From assembly GCF_017642925.1 (NCBI RefSeq), contig NZ_JAEPOL010000008.1:62001-126000 (forward strand): a DNA stretch of 64,000 nucleotides, given 5' to 3'. Under the pieces are notes generated by a model. The model was not told the origin of the DNA. It did not search any database and worked only from the letters and a program-made list of their open reading frames with translations. This document shows positions 21,327 to 33,474 of the stretch, in pieces. Within the stretch, counting starts at the first letter, position 1. Each line of letters begins with the position of its first letter. Made by a program: the position numbers and the translations under genes. Source of the stretch: Maricaulis sp. (GTDB lineage Bacteria > Pseudomonadota > Alphaproteobacteria > Caulobacterales > Maricaulaceae).

Positions 21327-21670
21327 TGCCGCGCTGGGTTCAATACGTCCTGCCGGGGATTGCCGCGACGCTCTGGCTGTCGCGCTTCTTCATCCGGGAT
21401 GAAGGCGTGGGCGTGGTCAACGGGCTGGTCGTTTTCCTGATCGTCTGGTGGCTGGTTTTCTTCATGATGCTGCCGATCGGCGTGCGGTCGCAGGAAGAAG
21501 CCGGAGACATCGTGGCGGGAACCGAGCCCGGCGCGCCGATGGCGCCCAACCTGCTGAGGAAGGGCTGGTGGTGCACCATCGTCACCTCCGGCCTCTGGAT
21601 CATCTATTACATCATCAACGAATCCGGCCTGGTGGCGCGCTACATGCCTACCGATGGCAGCTGGGGATAG
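21326..21670 (+). CDS. DUF1467 family membrane protein
   Basis: A 114-aa protein with three hydrophobic stretches (about 4-18, 30-52 and 83-96) and a central segment rich in Glu, Gly and Pro. Its size, the phrase MLPIGVRSQEE and its place between mce and proS fit the alphaproteobacterial DUF1467 family. The function is unknown. The start overlaps the mce stop (A of ATG shared). Confidence 0.85.
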   Translation: MPRWVQYVLPGIAATLWLSRFFIRDEGVGVVNGLVVFLIVWWLVFFMMLPIGVRSQEEAGDIVAGTEPGAPMAPNLLRKGWWCTIVTSGLWIIYYIINESGLVARYMPTDGSWG

Positions 21671-21714
21671 AGCAGACGGCTTTCGGGAGACGGGCCGGCA
21701 GTGAGGGGAAACGC

Positions 21715-23313
21715 ATGAGTGACGGTCAGACGGAACGGGGCGCGCCGCGCCGCGGGGTTTTCACGCGGTTTCTCGACGGGGTGGAATGGCTGGGAAATCT
21801 GCTGCCGCACCCGGTCACCCTGTTCGCGCTCCTGGCCGTCGGCATCGTGCTGCTGTCCGGCGTGTTCGGCTGGCTCGGGGTTGCGGTCGAGGATCCGCGT
21901 CCGGCCGGTGCGCGCGGTGTCGCCGCGGACGGCATGATCCGCGCTGTCAGCCTGCTCGACGGCGATGGCATTCGCCGGATATGGACCAACCTGGTCACAA
22001 ACTTCACCGGTTTCGCACCGCTCGGCGTGGTGCTGGTCGCCATGCTGGGGGTCGGTGTGGCCGAGAAGTCCGGTCTCTTGTCTGCTGCCGTCCGGGCGAT
22101 GGTGCTGTCGGCGCCGCGTCACGTGGTGACGGTGGCCGTCGTGTTCGCCGGCATTCTCTCGAACACGGCCTCCGAGGTGGGCTATGTCGTGCTGATCCCG
22201 CTGGCCGGCGCGATCTTCTACGCTCTGGGCCGGCATCCGCTGGCCGGGATGGCGGCTGCCTTTGCCGGTGTCTCCGGCGGCTACAGCGCCAATCTGCTCA
22301 TCGGCACGATCGACCCGCTGCTTGCCGGCATCACCCAGGAAGCGGCGCGGCTGATCGATCCCGACTATGTCGTGGTCGCGACGGCGAACTGGTATTTCAT
22401 GTTCGTCTCGACCTTCGTGATCACGGCTATCGGTTCGCTCGTGACCATCTTCATCGTCGAGCCCAAGCTGGGGAAATACGATCCGTCCCGGGCCGACGAG
22501 ACCGTGCTCGACAAGCACATGATGCAGCCGCTGGAGCCGGGCGAACGCAAGGGCCTGCTCTGGGCCGGCCTGGCCATTCTGGGCGTCTTCGCGCTGATGG
22601 CGCTGACCCTCGCACCGGAATGGGGCGTGCTGCGCAATCCGGATACCGGCGACCGTATCGCGTCACCCTTCTTCCGCGGCTTCGTGGTGTGGATCCTGAT
22701 CTTCTTCATCGCGGCGGGCTATGCCTATGGCCGGGCCACCGGCACGATGAAGACCGACCGGGACGTGATCGACGCCATGGCCGGTGCGATCAGCGCCCTG
22801 GGCCTCTACATCGTCCTCGTCTTCTTTGCCGCCCAGTTCGTGGCCTTCTTCGGCTGGACCAATCTGGGCGCGATCACGGCCGTCACCGGCGCACAATTCC
22901 TGCAGGATACCGGCATGACCGGCCCGCTGGTCTTCTTCCTCTTCATCCTGATGTGTGCGGTGATCAATCTGTCACTGGGGTCCGCCTCGGCGCAGTGGGC
23001 CGTCACCGCGCCGATCTTCGTGCCGATGCTGATGCTGATCGGTTATGCTCCGGAAGTGATCCAGGCGGCCTACCGGATCGGCGATTCATCGACCAATATC
23101 ATCACCCCGATGATGAGCTATTTCGGCCTCATCCTCGCCTGGGCAACGCGCTACGACAAAAATCTGGGCGTCGGCACGCTGATCGCGATGATGCTGCCCT
23201 ACAGCATCTTCTTCCTCCTGCTGTGGTCCAGTTTCTTCTTCCTGTGGACGTTCGGCCTGGAACTCCCGGTCGGCCCGGGATCGCCCACCTATTATCCGGT
23301 CGAGGCCGAGTAG
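21715..23313 (+). CDS. AbgT family transporter
   Basis: Integral membrane transporter of the AbgT family, 532 aa with about 11-13 helices. Family members import p-aminobenzoyl-glutamate or export sulfonamide-type antimetabolites; which applies here cannot be told. Typical segments are WLGNLLPHPVTLFAL, SNTASEVGYVVLIPLAG, GGYSANLLIGTIDPLLAGI and the C-terminal RIGDSSTNIITPMMSYFGL. The ATG at 21715 has GAGGGG upstream; the frame stays open further upstream inside the DUF1467 gene but is not credible there. It seems to be inserted into an otherwise conserved gene order. Confidence 0.93.
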   Translation: MSDGQTERGAPRRGVFTRFLDGVEWLGNLLPHPVTLFALLAVGIVLLSGVFGWLGVAVEDPRPAGARGVAADGMIRAVSLLDGDGIRRIWTNLVTNFTGFAPLGVVLVAMLGVGVAEKSGLLSAAVRAMVLSAPRHVVTVAVVFAGILSNTASEVGYVVLIPLAGAIFYALGRHPLAGMAAAFAGVSGGYSANLLIGTIDPLLAGITQEAARLIDPDYVVVATANWYFMFVSTFVITAIGSLVTIFIVEPKLGKYDPSRADETVLDKHMMQPLEPGERKGLLWAGLAILGVFALMALTLAPEWGVLRNPDTGDRIASPFFRGFVVWILIFFIAAGYAYGRATGTMKTDRDVIDAMAGAISALGLYIVLVFFAAQFVAFFGWTNLGAITAVTGAQFLQDTGMTGPLVFFLFILMCAVINLSLGSASAQWAVTAPIFVPMLMLIGYAPEVIQAAYRIGDSSTNIITPMMSYFGLILAWATRYDKNLGVGTLIAMMLPYSIFFLLLWSSFFFLWTFGLELPVGPGSPTYYPVEAE

Positions 23314-23316
23314 GGC

Positions 23317-23784
23317 TCAGGCGCGCTCCACCCGCGCGGCAAAACAGCCGTGCGCGGCATTGTGGACGTCGATATAGGCGATCTCGCTGCGGGCGAGGGC
23401 GGTCTCGATGGCCGCGCGGGGATCGCCGGTCAGGACCAGGTCGGCGCCGGCCAGCATGCCATGCTTGTCGAACAGGCGCAGCGCCAGCGGGCGGCCCCGC
23501 ATGACGGGCGGGATCTCGTCGGTCAGCTGCGCCGCCTCGGCCGCATTCTCCCGCACATAGATCGCATAGGCCGAGCGGTAGGGCGTGTCGGCGCTGTGGC
23601 TTTCATGATGGAGCAGCAGCACGCTTTCGCCCGGTTCGGCGTCGTCCAGCGTGATGCGGCAGGGAAAGCCGGGCTTGGCGGTGACGGTCTTGCGGACAAT
23701 GCCGCGGGCGGCGAGTTCCGCGTCCGGCAGACCGAACAGGGGGCGGAAGGGTTCCGGCGACAGGCCGGTGATGCGAAAGGACAT
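23317..23784 (-). CDS. DUF1203 domain-containing protein
   Basis: A 155-aa soluble protein that matches the DUF1203 family in length and features: the N-terminal FRITGLSPEPFRPLF, then GFPCRITLDDAEPGE, LLLHHE, YAIYVRE and the C-terminal YIDVHNAAHGCFAARV. Its biochemical role is unknown. It converges on the AbgT transporter gene with a 3-nt gap and no visible terminator between them. Confidence 0.85.
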   Translation of the reverse strand: MSFRITGLSPEPFRPLFGLPDAELAARGIVRKTVTAKPGFPCRITLDDAEPGESVLLLHHESHSADTPYRSAYAIYVRENAAEAAQLTDEIPPVMRGRPLALRLFDKHGMLAGADLVLTGDPRAAIETALARSEIAYIDVHNAAHGCFAARVERA

Positions 23785-23915
23785 AGCTGAGCTCCAAGGT
23801 TGGGGTTCCCAGCAGGCTTTCGCGAAAATCGATATACCGCCACCCGATCCTTGCGATCAGGGTTTTAAACCTGCCCCAACAATGAAATTGCGCGCTTTCC
23901 TGAAGCATTCCGCAC

Positions 23916-23989
23916 AAGGGCGCGAGGGACTCGAACCCCCGACAACCCCTTTGCGAAAAGGGCGCTCTATCCAACTGAGCTAGCGCCGC
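23916..23989 (-). tRNA. tRNA-Ala(CGC)-like gene with a poor acceptor stem
   Basis: The D arm (GCTC-loop-GAGC), anticodon stem CCCTT/AGGGG with loop TTCGCAA, five-base variable loop and T arm (GGGGG-TTCGAGT-CCCTC) are all good. The anticodon is CGC at 23955-23953, which reads Ala GCG. The acceptor stem is weak: positions 3-7 pair, position 2 is a C.C mismatch and position 1 is G.U. There is no G3.U70 pair, the main alanine identity element, and the D loop (AGTTGGATA) looks more like tRNA-Arg. No CCA is encoded. It could be a divergent tRNA or a remnant of one. Confidence 0.7.
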
Positions 23990-24141
23990 TCAAGGCATCG
24001 CACATAGTGCGATGGCTGGTGCTCTTTAAAAACCAGTAGATAGGTTAGACACTACACGGATAAATAGCAAGGTGTCGACGTCATTTGCTCGGTGCCGTAA
24101 GCAGGGCATGTTCCCTCTGCAGCACCATCGCCATCCCCGCC

Positions 24142-24169
24142 TTGTCATTGCTTCCCAACGCGTTCTAAT
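24142..24169 (+). promoter_or_regulatory. candidate proS promoter
   Basis: TTGTCA, a 16-bp spacer, then TCTAAT. Transcription would start near 24176, giving a leader of about 29 nt before the proS ATG at 24205. Confidence 0.45.
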
Positions 24170-24204
24170 GGGGGTTGAACCTCTTATCGCGGAATTCCCC
24201 ACCC

Positions 24205-25539
24205 ATGCGCCTGTCCCGCTTCTTCCTGCCCGTCCTCAAGGAAACCCCCTCCGACGCCCAGATCGTCTCGCACCAGCTGATGTTGCGGGCCGGCATGATC
24301 CGGCAGCAATCCGCCGGCATCTATTCCTGGCTGCCGCTGGGTCTGAAGGTTCTCAAGAAGGTCGAGCAGATCGTCCGCGAGGAGCAGAACCGCGCCGGTG
24401 CTGTGGAGCTTCTGATGCCGACCATCCAGTCGGCCGATCTGTGGCGCGAAAGCGGCCGCTATGACGATTACGGCGCGGAGATGCTGCGCATCACGGATCG
24501 TCACGAGCGCGACATGCTGTTCGGGCCGACGAATGAGGAGATGATCACCGAGATCTTCCGCTCCTATTGCCGGTCCTACAAGGACCTGCCCAAGCTGCTC
24601 TACCATATCCAGTGGAAGTTCCGCGACGAGATCCGCCCGCGCTTCGGCGTGATGCGCGGCCGCGAATTCCTGATGAAGGATACCTATTCCTTCGATCTGG
24701 ACGAAGAGGCGGCGCGCCGCTCCTACAACAAGATGTTCATCGCCTATCTGAACACCTTCTCACGGATGGGTCTGAAGGCCGTGCCGATGAAGGCGGATAC
24801 CGGGCCGATCGGCGGTGACCTGTCGCACGAGTTTATCGTTCTGGCAGAAACCGGCGAGAGCGAGGTGTTCTGCCATGCCGACCTCGTCGACATGGGCGCA
24901 CCCGGCACGGACGTCGATTTCGACGGCGATCTGCAGCCGCTGGTCGACCAGCGCACCGCGCTCTATGCCGCGACCGACGAGATGCACGAACCCGATGTGT
25001 TCGCCCGGGTGCCCGAGGATCGCCGTCTGACGGCGCGCGGTATCGAGGTGGGCCATATCTTCTATTTCGGCACCAAGTATTCCGATCCGATGAAAGCCCT
25101 GGTCACGCATCCCGACGGCAAGGAGCGGGCGGTGCATATGGGCTCCTATGGTGTGGGCGTGTCGCGCCTCCTGGGTGCAATCATCGAGGCCCATCACGAC
25201 GAGAAGGGCTGTATCTGGCCCGAGGAAGTCGCGCCCTTCGGTGTCGGCATTCTCAATCTGCGCGCCGGCGATGGCGAGGCCGATGCGGCCTGCGAAGACG
25301 CCTATGGCAAGCTCACGGCTGCCGGTCTCGACCCGCTTTACGACGATACGTCCGAGCGCCCGGGCGGCAAGTTTGCCACGGCCGACCTGATCGGCTTGCC
25401 CTACCAGCTTGTGATCGGGCCGCGCGGCCTGAAAGAGGGCAAGGTGGAGCTGAAAGTGCGCCGCACCGGCGAAACCCACGAGCTTTCGCCCGAGGATGCC
25501 GTCAACCGTCTCGCCGAAAGGGCTTTTGCCGATGGCTGA
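24205..25539 (+). CDS. proS: prolyl-tRNA synthetase (short alphaproteobacterial type)
   Basis: Charges tRNA-Pro. The 444-aa product is the short form without the inserted editing domain found in E. coli ProS, as is usual in alphaproteobacteria. It shows the class II motifs: [28 protein letters not shown] at the start, then [21 protein letters not shown] and [14 protein letters not shown]. The ATG at 24205 gives the canonical MRLSRFFLP start; an in-frame TTG at 24175 is less likely. Confidence 0.96.
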   Translation: MRLSRFFLPVLKETPSDAQIVSHQLMLRAGMIRQQSAGIYSWLPLGLKVLKKVEQIVREEQNRAGAVELLMPTIQSADLWRESGRYDDYGAEMLRITDRHERDMLFGPTNEEMITEIFRSYCRSYKDLPKLLYHIQWKFRDEIRPRFGVMRGREFLMKDTYSFDLDEEAARRSYNKMFIAYLNTFSRMGLKAVPMKADTGPIGGDLSHEFIVLAETGESEVFCHADLVDMGAPGTDVDFDGDLQPLVDQRTALYAATDEMHEPDVFARVPEDRRLTARGIEVGHIFYFGTKYSDPMKALVTHPDGKERAVHMGSYGVGVSRLLGAIIEAHHDEKGCIWPEEVAPFGVGILNLRAGDGEADAACEDAYGKLTAAGLDPLYDDTSERPGGKFATADLIGLPYQLVIGPRGLKEGKVELKVRRTGETHELSPEDAVNRLAERAFADG

Positions 25540-26848
25540 TCCTGCAGTCCGTGCAGCCGGGGGCGCACGCCCCTTCTCGCCCTATGAATTCATGCTGGCC
25601 TTCCGCTATCTGCGGGCCCGGCGGAAGCATGGCGGCGTGGCACTGATTGCCATGATCTCCTTTGGCGGGATCACCCTGGCCGTTCTCGGCCTGATCGCTG
25701 TCATGTCGATCATGAACGGTTTCCGGGCCGAGCTCTTCAGCCAGCTGCTCGGCTTTCAGCCGCATGTCTATGTCGATACACGTAATCTCGATGCCGAACG
25801 TGTCGATGCGCTGGTGCGCGAGCTTGAGGCGATGCCGGGCGTGGTCAGCGCCGATCCGGTGGTCCAGGGGCAGGTGCTGGCGTCCTCCGAGCGCTATCAG
25901 AGCGTCATCGTCGTGCTGGGCACCCAGCCCGAGGATGTGGCGGCGCTGGACGTGATCGCCAATCCGTCGCCGGATGGCCGCACGGGCCTTGTCGAAGGCA
26001 ATCTCGACGGGTTCGGTGAGGGCCATAATGGCGGCGACACGATCATCCTGGGCTCGGGGATTGCCCGGCGTCTTGCCGTCGGTGTCGGCGACCGCGTGAC
26101 CTTCACAACGGCCCGGGGCACGCCGACCGTGTTCGGCGCGCGACCCAACCAGAAAGCCTATTATGTCGGGGCCGTCCTGGCCGCCGGCGTGTCGACGATC
26201 GACGAGAGCGCGGCCTTCATGCCGCTGGACCAGGGACGGGTCTTCTTTGCCAAGGGCGAGGGGACCGACCAGATCCAGGTGCGGCTGACCAATCCGGACA
26301 TGGCCGCCAGCATGGTGGGAAGCATCGGTGCGCTCGCCGGTCCCGATGCGGCCGCCTACGACTACACCCAGCTCAATCCGGCCTTCTACAACGCGCTCGA
26401 ATTCGAGCGCACGGCGATGCGGCTCATCCTGTCGATCGTTGTCGCGATCGCCGCGATGAACATCATTTCCGGCCTAGTGATGCTGGTGAAGAACAAGGGG
26501 CGCGACATCGCCATCCTGCGCACGATGGGGGCGACACAGGCGTCCGTGATGCGGGTTTTCCTGATCGTCGGGGCCTCGATCGGCGTTCTGGGCACGCTGG
26601 CCGGCATCCTCCTGGGCATTCTTTTCGTGGTGAATATCGGCCCGATCCAGGATTTCATCACCTGGACCACGGGCACCAATCCCTGGGATCCGAGCGTCTA
26701 TCTCCTCTATCGCATTCCGGCGAAGCTGGACTGGGGCGAGGTGGCCTTCATCTCCATCTTCGGCTTCATCGTCTCGCTGCTGGTGACGCTGCCGCCGGCC
26801 TGGCGGGCCGCCCGTCTCGATCCCGTGGAGGCGCTGCGCTATGAGTGA
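25532..26848 (+). CDS. lolC: lipoprotein-releasing ABC transporter permease LolC/E
   Basis: Inner-membrane permease that, with LolD, releases outer-membrane lipoproteins to the periplasmic carrier LolA. The 438-aa product has a first membrane helix at about 36-58, a long periplasmic domain, and three C-terminal helices of the FtsX family with [14 protein letters not shown]. One LolC/E-type permease is encoded, as is usual in alphaproteobacteria. The ATG overlaps the end of proS by 8 nt, with AAAGGG upstream. Confidence 0.94.
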   Translation: MADPAVRAAGGARPFSPYEFMLAFRYLRARRKHGGVALIAMISFGGITLAVLGLIAVMSIMNGFRAELFSQLLGFQPHVYVDTRNLDAERVDALVRELEAMPGVVSADPVVQGQVLASSERYQSVIVVLGTQPEDVAALDVIANPSPDGRTGLVEGNLDGFGEGHNGGDTIILGSGIARRLAVGVGDRVTFTTARGTPTVFGARPNQKAYYVGAVLAAGVSTIDESAAFMPLDQGRVFFAKGEGTDQIQVRLTNPDMAASMVGSIGALAGPDAAAYDYTQLNPAFYNALEFERTAMRLILSIVVAIAAMNIISGLVMLVKNKGRDIAILRTMGATQASVMRVFLIVGASIGVLGTLAGILLGILFVVNIGPIQDFITWTTGTNPWDPSVYLLYRIPAKLDWGEVAFISIFGFIVSLLVTLPPAWRAARLDPVEALRYE

Positions 26849-27536
26849 TCCCGTCCTCGATCTGCGCGACATCGTGCGCACCTATGTGACCGAAGCCGAC
26901 ACGCTGGAAGTGCTGCGCGGGGTCAGCCTGACGCTGATGCCCGGCGAGATTGTCGGCCTGGTCGGCCCCTCCGGTTCCGGCAAATCATCGCTTCTGCATG
27001 CAGCAGGGCTTCTGGAACGGCCCGATGGCGGGGAAGTGGTTGTCTGCGGTGCTGCGACAAGCGGCCTGTCCGACCGGCAACGCACGGCGATCCGCCGCCG
27101 GGATATCGGCTTTGTCTACCAGTTCCACCACCTGCTGCCCGAATTCGATGCGCGCGAGAATATCGTGCTGCCACAGCTGATCGGCGGTGTGCCGCGCAAG
27201 GCCGCCATCGCGCGGGCCGATGCCCTGCTCGAGCGGCTGGGCCTGTCCGACCGCGCCACCCATCAGCCTTCGCAATTATCCGGCGGTGAACAGCAGCGCG
27301 TGGCCATTGCCCGCGCGCTGGCCAATGCCCCGCATGTACTGCTGGCCGACGAGCCGACCGGCAATCTCGATCCGACGACCTCGGCGACCGTATTCGAGGC
27401 TTTCCGCGAGACGGTGCGCGATGCCGGGGCCGCCGCCCTGGTAGCGACCCATAATCACGAGCTGGCCGCGAAGATGGACCGCGTCGTGACGTTCGAGGAC
27501 GGGCACCTTGCGCCCTATAGCCCGGAAACGGCCTAG
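26841..27536 (+). CDS. lolD: lipoprotein-releasing ABC transporter ATP-binding protein LolD
   Basis: ATPase that drives the LolC/E permease. The 231-aa protein has Walker A GPSGSGKS at 42-49, the signature LSGGEQ at 146-151 and Walker B VLLADE at 166-171, followed by the D-loop GNLD. Its start overlaps the last 8 nt of lolC. The SOS-type promoter of the next gene begins 24 bp after the lolD stop. Confidence 0.96.
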   Translation: MSDPVLDLRDIVRTYVTEADTLEVLRGVSLTLMPGEIVGLVGPSGSGKSSLLHAAGLLERPDGGEVVVCGAATSGLSDRQRTAIRRRDIGFVYQFHHLLPEFDARENIVLPQLIGGVPRKAAIARADALLERLGLSDRATHQPSQLSGGEQQRVAIARALANAPHVLLADEPTGNLDPTTSATVFEAFRETVRDAGAAALVATHNHELAAKMDRVVTFEDGHLAPYSPETA

Positions 27537-27559
27537 ATATTCCCGGAACACGTCAGGCG

Positions 27560-27574
27560 GAACATTTGTGGAAC
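27560..27574. promoter_or_regulatory. LexA operator 1 upstream of small SOS gene
   Basis: GAAC-ATTTGTG-GAAC is a perfect match to the alphaproteobacterial LexA site (direct repeat GAAC-N7-GAAC, i.e. GTTC-N7-GTTC on the other strand). It lies just upstream of the -35 hexamer. Confidence 0.85.
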
Positions 27575-27581
27575 TTTCCGC

Positions 27582-27610
27582 TTGACGTCATGTCTGTGCC
27601 GAAATAGAAC
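27582..27610 (+). promoter_or_regulatory. SOS-type promoter of small membrane protein gene
   Basis: TTGACG at 27582-27587, a 17-bp spacer, TAGAAC at 27605-27610. The hexamers and spacing are the same as at the lexA promoter. The GAAC of the -10 is also the first half-site of LexA operator 2. Transcription would begin near 27617. Confidence 0.75.
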
Positions 27611-27621
27611 AAAACCGGAAC
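27607..27621. promoter_or_regulatory. LexA operator 2, over the -10 and start site
   Basis: GAAC-AAAACCG-GAAC, a second perfect LexA site, covering the -10 hexamer and the likely transcription start. Binding here would block RNA polymerase directly. Confidence 0.85.
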
Positions 27622-27640
27622 ATGAATTCGGGAGGTTGTC

Positions 27641-27736
27641 ATGCGCCGCGTTCTTCAAGATGTGTCTGCCGCTACGGCTGTACTGGGTTTCGCCTGGATG
27701 ATCGCCATGTGGGGAAGCGTGCTTGGCGCAGCCTGA
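27641..27736 (+). CDS. SOS-regulated 31-aa membrane peptide, SidA-like
   Basis: A 32-codon frame with a strong Shine-Dalgarno (GGGAGG at 27630-27635, 5 nt before ATG). The peptide has a short charged N-terminus (MRRVLQD) and a single unbroken hydrophobic stretch at about 9-31, rich in Ala, Trp and Met, fitting one inner-membrane helix. Two LexA operators bracket its promoter, so it should be strongly DNA-damage-induced. Caulobacter crescentus SidA is a 29-residue SOS-induced inner-membrane inhibitor of division acting on FtsW/FtsN, and I recall that it maps beside dnaE, as this gene does. Function as a division inhibitor is inferred from size, topology, regulation and place, not from alignment. 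Confidence 0.72.
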   Translation: MRRVLQDVSAATAVLGFAWMIAMWGSVLGAA

Positions 27737-27876
27737 GGCCGGCGCGAGGGCTGATGCCGCGCAAGCCGCAGGTCTTTCCGGTCGCGTTTACTGAGATCGG
27801 GCCCGCAAGCCTGATTTCGCCCGACGCGTTCCTGGCGTAGTTTGTTTGTTTCTCGACTCGCGGCGGCCGGTTCCGA

Positions 27877-27894
27877 CCCGGTTGCCGGGCTTTT
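27877..27894 (+). terminator. weak candidate terminator before dnaE
   Basis: CCCGG-TTG-CCGGG followed by CTTTT, 140 nt after the small SOS gene and about 50 nt before dnaE. The stem is short, so confidence is low. If real it would end the SOS transcript ahead of dnaE. Confidence 0.3.
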
Positions 27895-27946
27895 GTCCCG
27901 GTGATGTGCGCGGCGAGGCGGTTCTGAAGCGCTGACGGAGCGGGCG

Positions 27947-31390
<3,444 letters not shown>

Positions 31391-31461
31391 TCTTGGCGCG
31401 ACAGGGCCGGACATCGGAACAGGCCCGTGTGATCCGCTGCATCTGAAGCGCCTTGCCCCGC

Positions 31462-31491
31462 TTGCCAAACCGGCTGTCTTGGGCCTATAAG
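31462..31491 (+). promoter_or_regulatory. candidate rpsB promoter
   Basis: TTGCCA, an 18-bp spacer, then TATAAG. Transcription would start near 31498, leaving a GC-rich leader of about 105 nt before rpsB, room for ribosomal-protein autoregulation. Confidence 0.5.
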
Positions 31492-31603
31492 CCGCGCCAT
31501 CACGCACACGGGGCATCGTCCGGCCGAAGGCCTGACGCTCCGGTGCCGTTCGCATGTGCGGGCGGCTCCGCTCCGTGGAGGCCAACCGGAAAAGGAAAAA
31601 TCG

Positions 31604-32458
31604 ATGGCTCTCCCTGAATTCAGCATGCGCCAGCTGCTCGAAGCCGGCTGTCACTTCGGTCACCAGACCCACCGCTGGAACCCGAAGATGAAGGACTTCA
31701 TCTTTGGCGAACGCTCCAACATCCACATTATCGACCTGTCCCAGTCCGTCCCGCTGCTCCACCAGGCCCTGGTGAAGGTGCGCGAAACGGCTGCCAAGGG
31801 CGGTCGCGTCCTGTTCGTCGGCACGAAGCGGCAGGCCCAGGAACCGCTGGCCCAGGCGGCCTCGCGCTGCGCCCAGTACTACATGAACCAGCGCTGGCTC
31901 GGCGGTACGCTGACCAACTGGCGCACCATCTCCAACTCGATCGCCCGTCTGCGCGAGCTGGAAACCATGTTCGAAGGTGAGGGCGGCCTGGCCGGTCTGA
32001 CCAAGAAGGAACAGCTGATGCTGACCCGCGAGCGCGAGAAGCTCGACCGGTCGCTCGGCGGTATCAAGGATATGGGCGGCACGCCGGACCTGATGTTCGT
32101 GATCGACACGAACAAGGAAGGCATCGCCATCCAGGAAGCCAAGAAGCTGGGCATTCCGGTCATCGCCGTGGTCGACACGAATTGCGATCCGGACCCGATC
32201 GATTTCCCGATCCCGGGCAATGACGACGCCTCGCGCGCCATCGCCCTGTACTGCGACCTGATCGCCGACGCTGTGCTGGACGGCATGGCCGACAGCCAGA
32301 TGGCCATGGGCATGGATCTGGGCGAAGCCGAAGCGCCGGTCGAGACGCTGGTCGAGGAAACCGCCGCCGAAGAGACCGCTGCCACGGAAGCCGAAGCCGC
32401 TAAGGCTGACGAGGCTGCCACGGAAACGTCGTCTGAATCTGACAAGACCGAAGCGTAA
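31604..32458 (+). CDS. rpsB: 30S ribosomal protein S2
   Basis: Small-subunit ribosomal protein, 284 aa. The N-terminal [22 protein letters not shown], the middle [12 protein letters not shown] and [26 protein letters not shown] are typical. The last 45 residues are an acidic Ala/Glu-rich tail, seen in other alphaproteobacteria. The ATG at 31604 is preceded by GGAAAAGGA; an earlier in-frame start at 31556 is unlikely. tsf follows after 36 nt. Confidence 0.97.
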   Translation: MALPEFSMRQLLEAGCHFGHQTHRWNPKMKDFIFGERSNIHIIDLSQSVPLLHQALVKVRETAAKGGRVLFVGTKRQAQEPLAQAASRCAQYYMNQRWLGGTLTNWRTISNSIARLRELETMFEGEGGLAGLTKKEQLMLTREREKLDRSLGGIKDMGGTPDLMFVIDTNKEGIAIQEAKKLGIPVIAVVDTNCDPDPIDFPIPGNDDASRAIALYCDLIADAVLDGMADSQMAMGMDLGEAEAPVETLVEETAAEETAATEAEAAKADEAATETSSESDKTEA

Positions 32459-32494
32459 GCTTCGATTTCACGAGCGATAATCCAGGAGATACCG

Positions 32495-33430
32495 ATGGCC
32501 GCGATTACTGCTGCTCTCGTCAAGGAACTGCGCGAAAAGACCGGCGTAGGCATGATGGACTGCAAGAAGGCGCTGAACGAGACCGATGGCGACTTCGAAG
32601 CCGCCGTTGACTGGCTGCGCAAGAAGGGCCTGTCCAAGGCTGCCAAGAAGGCTGACCGCGTTGCTGCCGAAGGCCTCGTTGCCGTGGCAACACAAGGCGG
32701 CCAGGGCGCCGTCGTCGAAGTGAACTCGGAAACCGACTTCGTCGCCCGGAACGAGAAGTTCCAGTCGGCGGTGAAGGAAATTGCCGCGCTCGCAATCGGC
32801 ACGTCCGGCGATGTGGACGCCCTGAAGTCGTCCAAGCTGGCCTCCGGCGACACCGTCGAGGACAAGCTGACCAACCTGATCGCCACGATCGGCGAGAACA
32901 TGGCCCTGCGCCGTGCCGCCGTCGTGACGGCCGAGCCGGGCGTGGTCGCCAGCTATGTCCACAATCCGGCTGCGGACGACATGGGCGCCATCGGCGTTCT
33001 GGTCGGCCTGAAGTCGAGCGGCGATGCCGCCAAGCTGGCCGAGCTGGGCCGCAAGATCGCGATGCATGTCGCTGCCGGTTCGCCGGCCGTGGCCGTCTCC
33101 GTCGATGTCGACGGCGTCGACTCGGCCCTGGCGGACAAGGAACGCGAAGTGTTCGCCGACCAGGCCCGTCAGTCCGGCAAGCCGGAAAACATCGTCGAGA
33201 AGATGGTGGAAGGCCGTATGCGCAAGTTCTACGAGGAAGTCGTGCTGCTGAAGCAGGCTTTCGTCATGGACCCGGACCGCACCATCGAGCAGGTGTTGGC
33301 CGATACCTCCAAGGAACTGGGCACGCCGGTCGAGATCTCCGGCTTCGCGCGCATGGCGCTGGGCGAAGGCGTCGAGAAGAAGTCCGAGGACTTTGCCGCC
33401 GAGGTCGCCGCGGCGACCGGCCAGTCCTGA
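32495..33430 (+). CDS. tsf: translation elongation factor Ts
   Basis: Nucleotide-exchange factor for EF-Tu. The 311-aa product begins with the UBA-like segment [20 protein letters not shown] and has [13 protein letters not shown] and the C-terminal [20 protein letters not shown] lies upstream of the ATG. A strong terminator follows 10 nt after its stop. Confidence 0.97.
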   Translation: MAAITAALVKELREKTGVGMMDCKKALNETDGDFEAAVDWLRKKGLSKAAKKADRVAAEGLVAVATQGGQGAVVEVNSETDFVARNEKFQSAVKEIAALAIGTSGDVDALKSSKLASGDTVEDKLTNLIATIGENMALRRAAVVTAEPGVVASYVHNPAADDMGAIGVLVGLKSSGDAAKLAELGRKIAMHVAAGSPAVAVSVDVDGVDSALADKEREVFADQARQSGKPENIVEKMVEGRMRKFYEEVVLLKQAFVMDPDRTIEQVLADTSKELGTPVEISGFARMALGEGVEKKSEDFAAEVAAATGQS

Positions 33431-33440
33431 TCGCATTGAG

Positions 33441-33472
33441 AGCGGCGGCGCTTTAAAGCGCCGCCGCTTTCT
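33441..33472 (+). terminator. intrinsic terminator after tsf
   Basis: A perfect 28-nt palindrome (AGCGGCGGCGCT and its complement around TTTAAA) followed by TTCT. It ends the rpsB-tsf transcript, or attenuates transcription into pyrH, whose start codon lies only 3-7 nt further on. Confidence 0.85.
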
Positions 33473-33474
33473 AT

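Larger units (their letters stand above)
23785..24204. other. intergenic region between DUF1203 gene and proS
   Basis: About 420 bp hold the tRNA-like gene (23916-23989) and the proS promoter (24142-24169). The rest, 23785-23915 and 23990-24141, shows no credible reading frame, only a weak hairpin (CTGGT/ACCAG) near 24017-24038. Confidence 0.6.

Noticed and set aside
27541-27564. A third LexA-like site formed by GAAC at 27546-27549 and GAAC at 27560-27563
   Set aside because: The spacing is ten bases rather than seven, so it does not fit the operator.
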